Shown here one piece after another: positions 28,614 to 36,921 of a DNA stretch of 44,139 bases; the first letter of the stretch is position 1, and every line of letters starts with the position of its first letter. Origin of the DNA: a virus; the IMG/VR virus record IMGVR_UViG_3300043410_002110, positions 1-44,139 of that record; one strand, 5' to 3'. The notes below the pieces were generated by a model. That model ran no database searches and was not told where the DNA came from. It saw nothing but the letters and a program-made list of their open reading frames with translations. Both the position numbers and the translations under genes were made by a program.

Positions 28614-29300
28614 TTATATCACGTTGATAACGTATGTAAACTGAAAAGGCAAAGGTAACACACCCGCCTCAATTGCTTTTTTTACTGTTTCTGCAAGCTC
28701 ATATTTTGTAAGTGATTCATAAACAGTATTTAATTGATTAAATGCCACTTCATTAAAAGCAAACATATTGATAATTGCGGACGGCTTGATAATGTGACGA
28801 TTATTGTTGTAAATCGTGATATTAACCTGATTACCGACTCCAAACGTTACCGATATTTGATAAGTTTGTGTTACATCAGTATTTGTTAAGAACCGCATAA
28901 TACGCCGTTTAAGCCATTTAATATTAAAGTGATAACCATCACCGCGATAATGTGACCACGTTATTACCCGTCTATACACATCATCATTAGTCGGTGCGTA
29001 GTATGTCGGATTAATAATTTTGCGCTCGTTAAACGCAATTTCATTAAATGCCCATGTATTAATCGCGTCTCTAATATCGGAATGACCAAAAGGGAAAACA
29101 GGACGCGGTATGCTGTAAAGGTTATTGCCTACCCAGTCCAGCATTAAATTAGTCTGTAGGTTGTAAATGGGCAGGTTTAGCGCGTTAAATCCATCAACAT
29201 AATTTTGTGCCAACAAATTAAATGAATCGACAAACGACTGTAAAGCCTCATCATCCCGATATTGCAGGTATAAATACGCGGGTATAGTCGTTTTTAGCAT
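28614..29300 (-). CDS. Baseplate / tail-end protein (DUF2612-like, P2 gpI position)
   Basis: 228 aa, between baseplate J and the fibre, the normal place of the J-adjacent baseplate protein that links the wedge to the fibre. Features: YLYLQYRDDEALQSFVDSFN, then LDWVGNNLYSIPR, an ISVTFGVGNQVNITI beta segment and an EAGVLPLPFQF end. The LDWVGNNLYSI...R segment is typical of the family. Confidence 0.7.
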   Translation of the reverse strand: MLKTTIPAYLYLQYRDDEALQSFVDSFNLLAQNYVDGFNALNLPIYNLQTNLMLDWVGNNLYSIPRPVFPFGHSDIRDAINTWAFNEIAFNERKIINPTYYAPTNDDVYRRVITWSHYRGDGYHFNIKWLKRRIMRFLTNTDVTQTYQISVTFGVGNQVNITIYNNNRHIIKPSAIINMFAFNEVAFNQLNTVYESLTKYELAETVKKAIEAGVLPLPFQFTYVINVI

Positions 29301-29304
29301 CGGC

Positions 29305-30729
29305 TTAACCTTGCGTGATGGTCACGTTACTTTGTGTTGTATAAAAATACGATTCAGGATCACTTAATACAATTTTTTCACCTGCCACAACAGACGCATT
29401 CACGCCATTAATCGAGTAAGTAAACACTAATCTAACTAATAATTCAGACGGTACAACGCTTGCAATTGATTCTTTAAATACATCTTCAAGTGTCAATTCA
29501 TTAATCGGCTGCCCTACTGGAATACTGTTAATGTAATTAACAACGGCAATGTTAGCCAAGGAATTAACCGCTGCCGCGCTGACAACATACGGGCTTGATG
29601 TATTCCAAGTAATGCCGATATGCACAGTTTGCATAGGTGGATTAACAAACGTAACCGCGTAGGTATCTGGATAATCGTATAAATTTACGGTTACATTGCG
29701 TGTATTAGGTGTTAATACGCCACCGCTTGTATAAGCCAATCCAGTTGTATTAATCCCGCATGTAAATGTGGTAGGAGTAAGTACAACAATTGTTAAAGCA
29801 ACACCGTTAATTGATGCCGCCATTGTGCCAACAACGCCATTAATTAAAACGCCCGTTTGTCCTGTTGTCAGTCCGTGATTTAAGTTAGTCGTTACAACGG
29901 CATTGGCTGCTACCGATATGCCCGTCACTGAGATAACGCTACCTGTTAGCCCTGGTAAATAAAACAACGCTTGATAGATAGCCATACCGACTTCGTAAGG
30001 ATCGCCACCACCGCAGATAACTTCCCACTGTGTAGACTGTTGTCTTACCGATATTAGCCGCTGTTGTACGCCTGTAATACCAGTGAGCAAGGTTTTTAAA
30101 TACGCCGTCATCCCTTGGCCGCCAACGCTCCAAGACTTTAAAACACGGGCCCTAAAATCACCTATCGATTCTGAGCTTTCGCCTGGTATGCCGTCCGTCA
30201 AATTAACAACAGTTAGCGTTGTGCCTGTTGGTATGGATGTGGCAAGCGCGGTTACGCTACCCGATGGAACTGCCCAACTACCGTCTTGAGTCGCAACACA
30301 GTAAACAGGTGATGATGATCCGCTTACACCGATAACCGCGCTTTCTTGGGTTGTGTATTGATATGTCCCATCGGACACGATAAAACCTTGTGAAACAATG
30401 TAACCAGCTAAACCGCTAAACGTACAATAAACCGCTGTACGACTTGGAAAACCCATCGGGGGAATGCCTGCCGCCGCTGCTTGTTGGTTGAGAATAAATA
30501 GATTGCTGTTGACTGGACTAATCGAATTAATCAACTCCACATAAGCATTATCACAAACCACTAACGCACCCACGTCCGTGCTTGCTATGTCTTCAATCAA
30601 CGTTCCTGGCAAATTAGCTGTGTAATCTGGCACATCGGCCGCCACATAAGCCACTAACTCATCGCGTAATGTTTGTGGAGGCGTAGGTAATGCACCTGTA
30701 GCCGTCATTGTGATAGTTTGAGCAGTCAT
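29305..30729 (-). CDS. Baseplate J-like protein with inserted beta domain
   Basis: 474 aa. The Baseplate_J core: LRDELVAYVAADVPDY, TLIEDIASTDVGAL, GIPGESSESIGDFRAR, then TQWEVICGGGDPYEVG. Residues about 266-342 are an extra Ig-like beta domain with an NHGLTTGQ motif and a LTPTTFTCG strand, related to the one in the sheath. It forms the wedge of the baseplate. Starts as ATGA with the 42-aa membrane protein. Confidence 0.85.
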   Translation of the reverse strand: MTAQTITMTATGALPTPPQTLRDELVAYVAADVPDYTANLPGTLIEDIASTDVGALVVCDNAYVELINSISPVNSNLFILNQQAAAAGIPPMGFPSRTAVYCTFSGLAGYIVSQGFIVSDGTYQYTTQESAVIGVSGSSSPVYCVATQDGSWAVPSGSVTALATSIPTGTTLTVVNLTDGIPGESSESIGDFRARVLKSWSVGGQGMTAYLKTLLTGITGVQQRLISVRQQSTQWEVICGGGDPYEVGMAIYQALFYLPGLTGSVISVTGISVAANAVVTTNLNHGLTTGQTGVLINGVVGTMAASINGVALTIVVLTPTTFTCGINTTGLAYTSGGVLTPNTRNVTVNLYDYPDTYAVTFVNPPMQTVHIGITWNTSSPYVVSAAAVNSLANIAVVNYINSIPVGQPINELTLEDVFKESIASVVPSELLVRLVFTYSINGVNASVVAGEKIVLSDPESYFYTTQSNVTITQG

Positions 30730-30854
30730 AACATTCTCACTTTGGCTTTATGTTTATAAATTCGCTCTAAATACCAAAATAAAGACAATATTAACGCAAA
30801 ACCTATTGCAAAACCCGCTAAAATCCAGATAAACATAGTTTCTAAACTCTTCAT
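30726..30854 (-). CDS. 42-aa membrane protein within the tail operon
   Basis: From the ATG at 30854: MKSLETMFIWILAGFAIGF, then an LSLFWYLERIYKHKAK tail. One membrane span (about 7-28) then a basic tail. The stop overlaps the baseplate J ATG (ATGA). A membrane microprotein in a structural operon is odd; it might be a holin, sitting among tail genes. Confidence 0.6.
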   Translation of the reverse strand: MKSLETMFIWILAGFAIGFALILSLFWYLERIYKHKAKVRML

Positions 30855-30926
30855 TATAGACACCTATTAAGTAATAAGGTCGGGGCTAGATTAACCAGCC
30901 CCTAGCCGTCGGCGGTTCACTTGCGT
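30855..30926 (-). other. Hairpin-containing intergenic gap
   Basis: In the minus-strand RNA there are two hairpins: GCC-GAC-GGC, then GGGGCT / AGCCCC with a 9-nt loop. No T-run follows, so it is not a canonical terminator. It lacks the CCGAA layout of the three similar leader elements. Confidence 0.45.
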
Positions 30927-31115
30927 TTAGTCACCATGGGAGTGGCTTATGCTCGATTCGTCTACAACTATATCAAATATAGGATTATTAATAGTTCTTA
31001 ATGAACAAAAAACCCCAGACAATTCAAAAAGCAATTCAGCATCAATTAACGCTATATACTCTTCTATACTTTTATCGTTATTATCATTAAATAACGTGTT
31101 TGTTAAATCTGTCAT
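30927..31115 (-). CDS. Hypothetical acidic protein, 62 aa
   Basis: The ATG at 31115 has ATAGGTAGTAAG before it; two earlier starts are possible. SIEEYIALIDAELLFELSG is a helix; the end is FDIVVDESSISHSHGD. Located after a promoter and leader element B within the tail genes, so expressed on its own. Function unknown. Confidence 0.5.
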   Translation of the reverse strand: MTDLTNTLFNDNNDKSIEEYIALIDAELLFELSGVFCSLRTINNPIFDIVVDESSISHSHGD

Positions 31116-31148
31116 CTTACTACCTATCTGATTAGCTACCATTAAAAT

Positions 31149-31200
31149 AACCATAGGGAACGCTGGTAGGTGCTTCGGGTAATTAATCCGCCCTATGGTT
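31149..31200 (-). ncRNA. Structured leader element B
   Basis: A perfect 10-bp stem AACCATAGGG / CCCTATGGTT (31149-31158 with 31191-31200) closes a 32-nt interior. In the minus-strand RNA the interior has CGG..CCG, then CGAA, then CTACC and AGCGT, the layout shared with elements A and C. It begins about where RNA from the 31206-31211 promoter would start. Confidence 0.5.
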
Positions 31201-31205
31201 GTTAC

Positions 31206-31211
31206 ATTATA
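31206..31211 (-). promoter_or_regulatory. Extended -10 promoter inside the tail operon (minus)
   Basis: TATAAT preceded by TGT (TGnTATAAT), just after the gp25-like stop. The region after it, GTAACA then the hairpin stem, is arranged like that after the rha promoter. Confidence 0.55.
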
Positions 31212-31214
31212 ACA

Positions 31215-31544
31215 TTAAATAGGCACTTGCACGATTAAACTGCTACCTTGTTGAGTTGTCACATTTACGTTATAACACGGGTAAGGTTGTTCTAATTGTT
31301 GAATGGTCATTGCGCTAAAAAACTGTGCGAATTGATCTTGCACCCGTTGCACATAATAAGTTGGAAAAATCGAACTCACTACTGATTCATGCGCTGGTAT
31401 TCCATAGTTAGCAAAAAAAGGCGATTCGCCTAAATTCAAATTAAGAACTTGTGCAACATTAGTGATATACACCGCATCATTAAACCCTTTGTCATCGGTT
31501 GTAACTTTCTGCCATACGCCGTTTACTCTACCCCATACTCGCAT
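31215..31544 (-). CDS. Baseplate wedge protein, gp25/W-like
   Basis: 109 aa. The central part (VAQVLNLNLGESPFFANYGIP, then QDQFAQFFSAMTIQQLEQPY) fits gp25-like wedge proteins, small and with a LGE..F..YGIP signature. It sits between the spike and baseplate J, as in other myoviruses. Confidence 0.75.
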   Translation of the reverse strand: MRVWGRVNGVWQKVTTDDKGFNDAVYITNVAQVLNLNLGESPFFANYGIPAHESVVSSIFPTYYVQRVQDQFAQFFSAMTIQQLEQPYPCYNVNVTTQQGSSLIVQVPI

Positions 31545-32137
31545 TATACTGGTACTCCCGTCTGGCTGCCGCCTGTTTGTACATTACCGTGTTGGTGTGT
31601 TTTTAAGCTAATACCATCAGCAATAACATCGCCCGTCACTGTTACAGTACCATGCACAGTAATACCCGCCTCTGTAATCTGGATATAATTAGCCCCGCCA
31701 TTTTGTGACCGTACAATAACGCCATCTTTACCGTACAATTCAAGTTTTAATTGACTGGTAGGGCTTGACCAATTAGCATTGCCAATTGGCATAAACACTA
31801 ATCCAGTTAAATTGCCTTTAGTTGTTAAATCCGCAACGCCTGAACCAATACCGCTTATATCGTTCAATCGGGTATCGCTTGGTATTGCAATGCCTTTATC
31901 ACCTATTTGTACGGGGTAGCGTATCCATTCGCCACCAAAATGCGGAATAGTGACGTTAGGTAGCGTAAACCCTGTATCAACCTCGAATTTTACTGTAACA
32001 ATTGCACCGCCTACCGTCTGGCTAACGGCTACAACACTGCAAGGTAAAGCACGCCCTGTTTGCTGTATTGCGTCCTCTGCTTTGCGTTGTGCATTGCGAT
32101 TAATCGATAAGTTAAAAGGCGTTTTTTGACCGTTCAT
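31544..32137 (-). CDS. Baseplate central spike protein (gp138/gpV-like), iron-type tip
   Basis: 197 aa. An OB-like N-terminal domain (ALPCSVVAVSQTVGGAIVTV, then VGDKGIAIPSDTRLND with IQ before it) and a C-terminal beta helix ending in GVTVHGTVTV-type repeats, then LKTHQHGNVQTGG. THQHGNVQTG matches the HxH tip that holds iron at the trimer apex in myovirus spikes. It pierces the outer membrane on contraction. Confidence 0.85.
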   Translation of the reverse strand: MNGQKTPFNLSINRNAQRKAEDAIQQTGRALPCSVVAVSQTVGGAIVTVKFEVDTGFTLPNVTIPHFGGEWIRYPVQIGDKGIAIPSDTRLNDISGIGSGVADLTTKGNLTGLVFMPIGNANWSSPTSQLKLELYGKDGVIVRSQNGGANYIQITEAGITVHGTVTVTGDVIADGISLKTHQHGNVQTGGSQTGVPV

Positions 32138-33144
32138 TATTGCGTATCCACTTGTAAAGCATCAATGACTGTACACCAGCTACCCGCGTCCGCTTGTCGA
32201 AAGTTTCCAACATGACGCACCCGTTGTATTTGAAATGTACCTTGAAACGTCACACCCTTTTTAAGCTGTGAAAATGACTTGCCCGATAATTTAACCGCGC
32301 CCTCTGGCAAGCTGACAAAATCCCCAAAATGCAAATCAGCACGCATAGGACATTTAAACTGGATTGTACCGTAGTTTAACCACGTTGGCTGTCCGATTAA
32401 ATCAATAAACTGTATTTGCTTAGGTTTGTCTTTGGTTGTGCCATCATTGATTAAGAACGTCTTGCCAAGTACTGATATATCCACACCTGGATAAGCGTAA
32501 TCTTTGATGATGTGCTGTGATATGCGCTTTACAAAATACGCAAATTGATAAATCGATTGATACGCGCCAGTTTCATCGGCTGTTAATGTCATTGCTTGAC
32601 GCACATTAAACTTAAGCTGATACCCTGGGTAATTCTGTGTAAGTACGTTTTGCACCATCGTTTTTAATTCGCTGCCAGCTTTCCAGTTGACCACAAAATT
32701 ATTCACTGTGTTATCGGTAATTTGCACAATTAAATCCAGCGTCATTTGATCGCCTATCCAGTTGCCAAACGCTTGATAGACAGTGCCAACTAATAAAACA
32801 CCTGCTTGGTCTGGATTAGCAAGCGGCAAGCCTTTACTCATGCCCCCGCTAATCTCAATCAAACCGCCGTTTAAATCAGCGGCTTGCATAATGTCTTCTA
32901 TGGATATGCCATAAATTTTAACATTAGCCATGCCTTCAGGATCGTTAAATGTTGCAAGCGGTATATCAATCTCAACGTTTAAAGCGTTCAGGTTTACTTT
33001 ACCATCAGGTTTTAAACTGGTAATGGTGATAGGCTTACCGTCTTTACCACTGGCAGGTAATGGCACGCCCGTTTTAAGCTCCTGAGCGCGGTCGGCTTGG
33101 CTAGGCTGTGCTTTAGGTGTGATGGTGATAGCGTAATAACGCAT
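32137..33144 (-). CDS. Baseplate hub protein (gpD/gp27-like)
   Basis: 335 aa from the ATG at 33144, overlapping the previous stop as TGATG (a TTG at 33147 is less likely). Beta-rich N-terminus (LNVEIDIPLATFNDPEGMAN, then IYGISIEDIMQAADL), a central helix and a C-terminal barrel (GTFQIQRVRHVGNFR near the end). It holds the spike to the tail tube. Confidence 0.7.
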   Translation of the reverse strand: MRYYAITITPKAQPSQADRAQELKTGVPLPASGKDGKPITITSLKPDGKVNLNALNVEIDIPLATFNDPEGMANVKIYGISIEDIMQAADLNGGLIEISGGMSKGLPLANPDQAGVLLVGTVYQAFGNWIGDQMTLDLIVQITDNTVNNFVVNWKAGSELKTMVQNVLTQNYPGYQLKFNVRQAMTLTADETGAYQSIYQFAYFVKRISQHIIKDYAYPGVDISVLGKTFLINDGTTKDKPKQIQFIDLIGQPTWLNYGTIQFKCPMRADLHFGDFVSLPEGAVKLSGKSFSQLKKGVTFQGTFQIQRVRHVGNFRQADAGSWCTVIDALQVDTQ

Positions 33145-33410
33145 CAAATCACCTCAAAACATTGGCTAGATTCACGAAAAACTAACTGAGTATCAAAATA
33201 CCCGCGCGTTAGTGATATGTTATAAGTCAATGGTGATTCAACTAATGGCAAATTAAATATTAAATCGCCTGTTGTGTCATACAGAACCACATACCACCGC
33301 TGACCAAAAATATTCCACCGTACATAAAAGATATAAGCGTGTCCGTCTAGTGTAACCGTAGCTTGAAAAGGCACATCATTAGCGGGTAAAAAAGGAATAA
33401 CTTTAGCCAT
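33144..33410 (-). CDS. DUF6983-like baseplate-associated protein
   Basis: 88 aa from the ATG at 33410 (overlap TGATG). FLPANDVPFQATVTLDGHAY, then FYVRWNIFGQRWYVVLYD, and LVFRESSQCFEVI: a small beta sandwich found between the tape-measure end and hub genes in this phage group. Confidence 0.7.
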   Translation of the reverse strand: MAKVIPFLPANDVPFQATVTLDGHAYIFYVRWNIFGQRWYVVLYDTTGDLIFNLPLVESPLTYNISLTRGYFDTQLVFRESSQCFEVI

Positions 33411-34054
33411 CAATGCGCTCCTGACCATGCCGTGTTAGTGACCTTTGTACCGCTTGACAGTTTAGCCATTAAGCTATTCTGTGCCCCTGTTGCGTCTTCC
33501 GTTGTCATTATTTGAGCTTTTGCAAAATCCCACGCCCATTGATATTGAGGTTGCTTAGATTCGCCGCCGCTAATATCTCGAATGCCAAGCAATACGCAGT
33601 TGTCATAAACGTATGACGGTGTAATCACTACAAACATGCCGCCTAAAGAAATATGGTTGCTAATTGCTTGTTGTAGCGAGTTAAAAATACTGGCTTTTGT
33701 ATTCATGCCTGTAGTTGAGTTAGCGGGGCAACTCATCATCATAGACACGTTTAACGGTTGCGAGATTATAGCGTTAAATGCTACTGATTGATTTGCAAAC
33801 GGAAATTGTCCAATTGTATTCTGTAAAATCGTACTACCTGGCATTGGTTTCCAATGGGCAAAATATGCACTTGAGTTAATCGGAAAACTACCGCCCTGCG
33901 TCAATTGCATAATTGGCATTATTTTATCGGGCATTTGTTCAGCTATGCCGTTCTTTAGCAATATAGGGCTAATCTCGTATTGCATAGCAAACGAATTTCT
34001 AGCCGCTGCTCCAATTAATCCGCTTAAACTATTCCCTAAACTAATTATGTTCAT
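33410..34054 (-). CDS. Baseplate / tail hub assembly protein, 214 aa
   Basis: Situated just after the tape measure, as are the proteins that connect it to the hub. Beta-rich start (QYEISPILLKNGIAEQMPDK), an AISNHISLGGMFVVITPSYV segment and a YQWAWDFAKAQI helix, then a flexible end. It resembles the initial hub proteins of AP22-type phages; no enzymatic motif. Confidence 0.6.
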   Translation of the reverse strand: MNIISLGNSLSGLIGAAARNSFAMQYEISPILLKNGIAEQMPDKIMPIMQLTQGGSFPINSSAYFAHWKPMPGSTILQNTIGQFPFANQSVAFNAIISQPLNVSMMMSCPANSTTGMNTKASIFNSLQQAISNHISLGGMFVVITPSYVYDNCVLLGIRDISGGESKQPQYQWAWDFAKAQIMTTEDATGAQNSLMAKLSSGTKVTNTAWSGAH

Positions 34055-36165
34055 AACGATGCCGCCGATGTGATTGTATTGCCACCTGTGTTATTTTCAA
34101 TTAACAGTCTCATACCGCCTACATTACCGCCTTGGTTTTGTTGAAACATAATGCTTTTAGCTTGTTCTGGTTGAGGTCTATATAACACATCTCTTAACTG
34201 TCCTTTCACGTCTTTTTCACCGCGCGGTATTACAATCGGAGGTGGGTTATTGCTAGACTGTCTTTGTGAGCCAACAACACCGCCCATTTTTTCATAATAG
34301 CCAGCTTCTTTTAAATGGTGTGCTGCATAACGCGGATCGTCATAACGCCACTTAACATAGTTACGCCCTGCTAACGCGCTGCCCTCTTGATAACTTATGT
34401 CTTTATTTGCTAAAAACTCATCCATTTTAAAATCACCGCTTTTCATTTCTTGCATTTGAAAAGCCGCCATTGCGTCAATAGCTTCTTGGCTGTGTTCCAT
34501 TTGACCGTTTTTCATCAGACCGCGTTCAGTCATGTATTTAGCAAGGTTAGTGCCTCTATCGCCTTGCATACTTATCATGCCTAAATTGACCTTTTGATTA
34601 TGCGGGTCAATGTGGGTTCCAAACATCACGCTTTCATTAAAATCGTTTTCGCGTCCGACTTCTGCGGTCATTACCCGCGCTTGTTTATCGCTTAATCCTG
34701 CCTTTCTGTATGCTTCATAGACATTTGACATCATTTCACGCTGGCTATGGTTCATGCTAGTATCGGTATTACCAGAATTAACCGCCATTGCGTCTTGTGC
34801 GTCTTTATTACCAAAAAACGCCGCTGTTTTGCCTACAAAATCCTGTATCCCTTGTTGAGTGTCCGCGCTTGCATTGCCGTACAATGTAGAGCCGCCATAA
34901 TAGCCCGCCGCGCCCGCTGCTAACACTGGTAACGCACCGCCACCTGTTACCATGCTACCCGCAACCATTGCGCCACCAACTCCTAACGCTGCAAGTTTTG
35001 CATCTTCTGGTGTAATTTTGCCAAGAAAAACACCAAACGCTGCAATTGCCGTAGTTGCATCGCCTACACCTTTTGTAAAATTGTCAAAATCTGTTTTAAA
35101 TTTATCGCTTGTAAGATAATCAGCAAAATCACCTATCCCATCGGCTAACTTGTCAATTAACGGCGGTAGTTTGTCTGACTTCATTAGCTTATCAAACGCA
35201 TTTAAAGCTGATTTAGATAGCTTCTCAAGGTTTGGGGCTAATTTCTCTAGGCTTTCAATTGCCGATTTTTTGATAGTTTCACCAAAGCGGTCAATTTGCT
35301 TATTCAGGTCTTGGTAACTTTTAAGCGTGCTATCGCCTAAAGCCAGTGCTTTTTCATCAGCACGCGCCTTGGCAATCATTGCTTCGGTTTCTTTTTCTGT
35401 TGTGTTTGCTAGTCGGTTAAGCTCGTCAAGGCTAAATATTTGATCTAACCCTGTTGCCTGTGCCATCTGGCTAACATGCCCTTTCGATCCTTTAGCTTGT
35501 TGCTGAGCATAACGGATTAAATCGGGGGCTATTTCAGCCGCGTTTTTGTTTTGATAATTGGATATGCCAGCGGCTGACAGTACGCGCTGTTTTGTGATGT
35601 CGGATTGTACATCGCGAATGGACGCCAGCATTTGAGCTGGATTAGCGACAATACTAGAATAGTTGACATTAGCCGCTGTGACCGCGCCAGCTCCTACGCC
35701 TAAACCTTGTGATGTAAAACGCGCGTTTGATGCTGAATCGATTAAACGATTGAACCCAAACATACCCGCGCCCGTGGTCACACCTGCAAGAATGCCGCCC
35801 CATTTCATAAGGTTAGCGGTCGCTGACATAATGCCAGTGGCTATGCTTGCAGTATGTCTTGCTCCCTCTTTTAATCCTTGTGTGGTTTGCTTTGTTGCCT
35901 TAAGCATTGTCCCCATATGGGTAGATGCTTTCTTTTGCTCATCAGCAAACTTTTTAGCCTCGGACGCGGCTTTTTTCTCTTCGTTAGACAGGCCGCCACT
36001 ACTTAATCTTTTAGCGGCTTTATCGGCCTCATTAATAGCTTTGTTAGTGTTTTTCCATGCTTCTGGCATGTCCTCGACATTAGCTTTATAGTCATCAAAA
36101 GCAGATAAAAAGCTTTTAAACTTTTCGTCATTTACTTCAATGTCTATAATGCTTTTTGCTGCCAT
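34051..36165 (-). CDS. Tape measure protein with a C-terminal muramidase-like domain
   Basis: 704 aa. Helical N-terminus (KSFLSAFDDYKANV), a coiled coil rich in A and K, a hydrophobic glycine-rich middle (IATGIMSATANLMKWGGILAG), and helical repeats. Residues about 470-625 look like a phage tail lysozyme: YEAYRKAGLSDKQARVMTAE, VGRENDF, then KVNLGMISMQGDRGTNL and a YEKM end. E of TAEVGREN is the probable catalytic residue. It sets tail length and opens peptidoglycan at infection. Confidence 0.85.
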   Translation of the reverse strand: MAAKSIIDIEVNDEKFKSFLSAFDDYKANVEDMPEAWKNTNKAINEADKAAKRLSSGGLSNEEKKAASEAKKFADEQKKASTHMGTMLKATKQTTQGLKEGARHTASIATGIMSATANLMKWGGILAGVTTGAGMFGFNRLIDSASNARFTSQGLGVGAGAVTAANVNYSSIVANPAQMLASIRDVQSDITKQRVLSAAGISNYQNKNAAEIAPDLIRYAQQQAKGSKGHVSQMAQATGLDQIFSLDELNRLANTTEKETEAMIAKARADEKALALGDSTLKSYQDLNKQIDRFGETIKKSAIESLEKLAPNLEKLSKSALNAFDKLMKSDKLPPLIDKLADGIGDFADYLTSDKFKTDFDNFTKGVGDATTAIAAFGVFLGKITPEDAKLAALGVGGAMVAGSMVTGGGALPVLAAGAAGYYGGSTLYGNASADTQQGIQDFVGKTAAFFGNKDAQDAMAVNSGNTDTSMNHSQREMMSNVYEAYRKAGLSDKQARVMTAEVGRENDFNESVMFGTHIDPHNQKVNLGMISMQGDRGTNLAKYMTERGLMKNGQMEHSQEAIDAMAAFQMQEMKSGDFKMDEFLANKDISYQEGSALAGRNYVKWRYDDPRYAAHHLKEAGYYEKMGGVVGSQRQSSNNPPPIVIPRGEKDVKGQLRDVLYRPQPEQAKSIMFQQNQGGNVGGMRLLIENNTGGNTITSAASL

Positions 36166-36169
36166 GTGC

Positions 36170-36457
36170 TTATTCTCTGTCTATTAAATAACGCTGTCTA
36201 AACTCGTGTGATGTCTTGTATTCTACGCCGTGATCTTCAAAGAATAAATGAAAACCAGCGTTGTTTATCCAGTCGAACAGCTCATGTATTAAGCTGCTGC
36301 CGCATTTCCAGCATTGTCGGTCTCTGTCAATATCGGCAATTGTTTCAGATACGCCACGCAATCCAATGAGGTAGTTAATAATCCCCACCTTGCCGTCATG
36401 TTCGATAGTGTGTATTTCAGTATTTGTTTGCCTCGCTGCAACTGCAATACGCAAGTA
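36170..36457 (-). CDS. Tail chaperone T-like extension, made by -1 frameshift
   Basis: Frame -1 relative to the 36289-36831 gene and open from the slippery T-run (36464-36457) to 36170. Predicted fusion: 125 residues of the upstream protein, then YLRIAVAARQT to the LIDRE end, about 220 aa. It lacks a convincing start of its own (the first candidate is a TTG at 36454 with no ribosome site). Position between the tube and tape measure is that of gpG/gpGT. Confidence 0.65.
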   Translation of the reverse strand, partial: YLRIAVAARQTNTEIHTIEHDGKVGIINYLIGLRGVSETIADIDRDRQCWKCGSSLIHELFDWINNAGFHLFFEDHGVEYKTSHEFRQRYLIDRE

Positions 36458-36831
36458 AAAAAAACAATAGCATTCATCACCTCGTCGTGTTGAAGCTCAT
36501 CAATTAGCCCGTCTGTTATTGCCACTTCAAACGCGATAGGCTCATAGTTACCCGTCGCACTGGGAACAATAACGTTAGTTAATCGCTTAAGCTCATTAAC
36601 CAACGGTTTGATATTGATGTCTGATTCTTTTGCGGTTTGGTCAAGCATCAAATACGCTACACGCGCCCCTGATAACGCCACGCCCTCACTATTGATTGCA
36701 TCATGCACTTTAGTTAATGCTAAGAAATTTTCTTTAAAAACGTCATAACCAATAGCTGTGTGGTGTATATAAATCGTGCCTAAATCACTATCAACAGTCG
36801 TTACTAGGTTTAATTTGTCATTGATTTTCAT
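36289..36831 (-). CDS. Tail assembly chaperone (gpG-like), frameshift host gene
   Basis: 180 aa, GAGACGATTA ribosome site. Contains beta and helical parts (YIHHTAIGYDVFKENFLALT, then LVNELKRLTNVIVP). Codons 123-125 (GTT TTT TTT) before ACT form a slip site. It overlaps the -1 frame by 169 bases. gpG-like proteins coat the tape measure before tube polymerisation. Confidence 0.7.
   Translation of the reverse strand: MKINDKLNLVTTVDSDLGTIYIHHTAIGYDVFKENFLALTKVHDAINSEGVALSGARVAYLMLDQTAKESDINIKPLVNELKRLTNVIVPSATGNYEPIAFEVAITDGLIDELQHDEVMNAIVFFTCVLQLQRGKQILKYTLSNMTARWGLLTTSLDCVAYLKQLPILTETDNAGNAAAA
36457..36464 (-). promoter_or_regulatory. Slippery site for programmed -1 frameshift
   Basis: Eight T's on the minus strand, read as G TTT TTT T(A)C; both tRNAs can re-pair after slipping back one base. 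It connects the two chaperone frames. The downstream region contains no obvious strong stem, so efficiency is unknown. Confidence 0.55.
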
Positions 36832-36860
36832 TTAATCGTCTCGTTAAATTCGTCTATGGA

Positions 36861-36916
36861 TTACCCAGTCACACGCTAGACGGTACGCTATTCGGAGGCT
36901 ATCCTATACTGGGTAA
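36861..36916 (-). ncRNA. Structured leader element C (between tube and chaperone genes)
   Basis: A 9-bp stem TTACCCAGT / ACTGGGTAA (36861-36869 with 36908-36916) closes a 38-nt interior; its minus-strand RNA has AGG-ATAG-CCT, then CCGAA, GTACC and AGCGT, aligning with element B. A weak promoter (-35 TTGGAA at 36931-36926, 17 bp, -10 TATAGG at 36908-36903) overlaps its edge. Confidence 0.5.
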
Positions 36917-36921
36917 ACTGG

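Noticed and set aside
30855-30926. Fourth copy of the leader element
   Set aside because: It has hairpins, but lacks the closing stem and CCGAA layout of elements A-C.
35663-36091. 142-aa plus-strand frame opposite the tape measure
   Set aside because: Antisense shadow of the alanine-rich tape measure; no ribosome site or promoter.
36170-36454. Independent 94-aa gene with a TTG start
   Set aside because: No ribosome site, lies in the -1 frame of the chaperone after a T8 run; a frameshift product explains it better.
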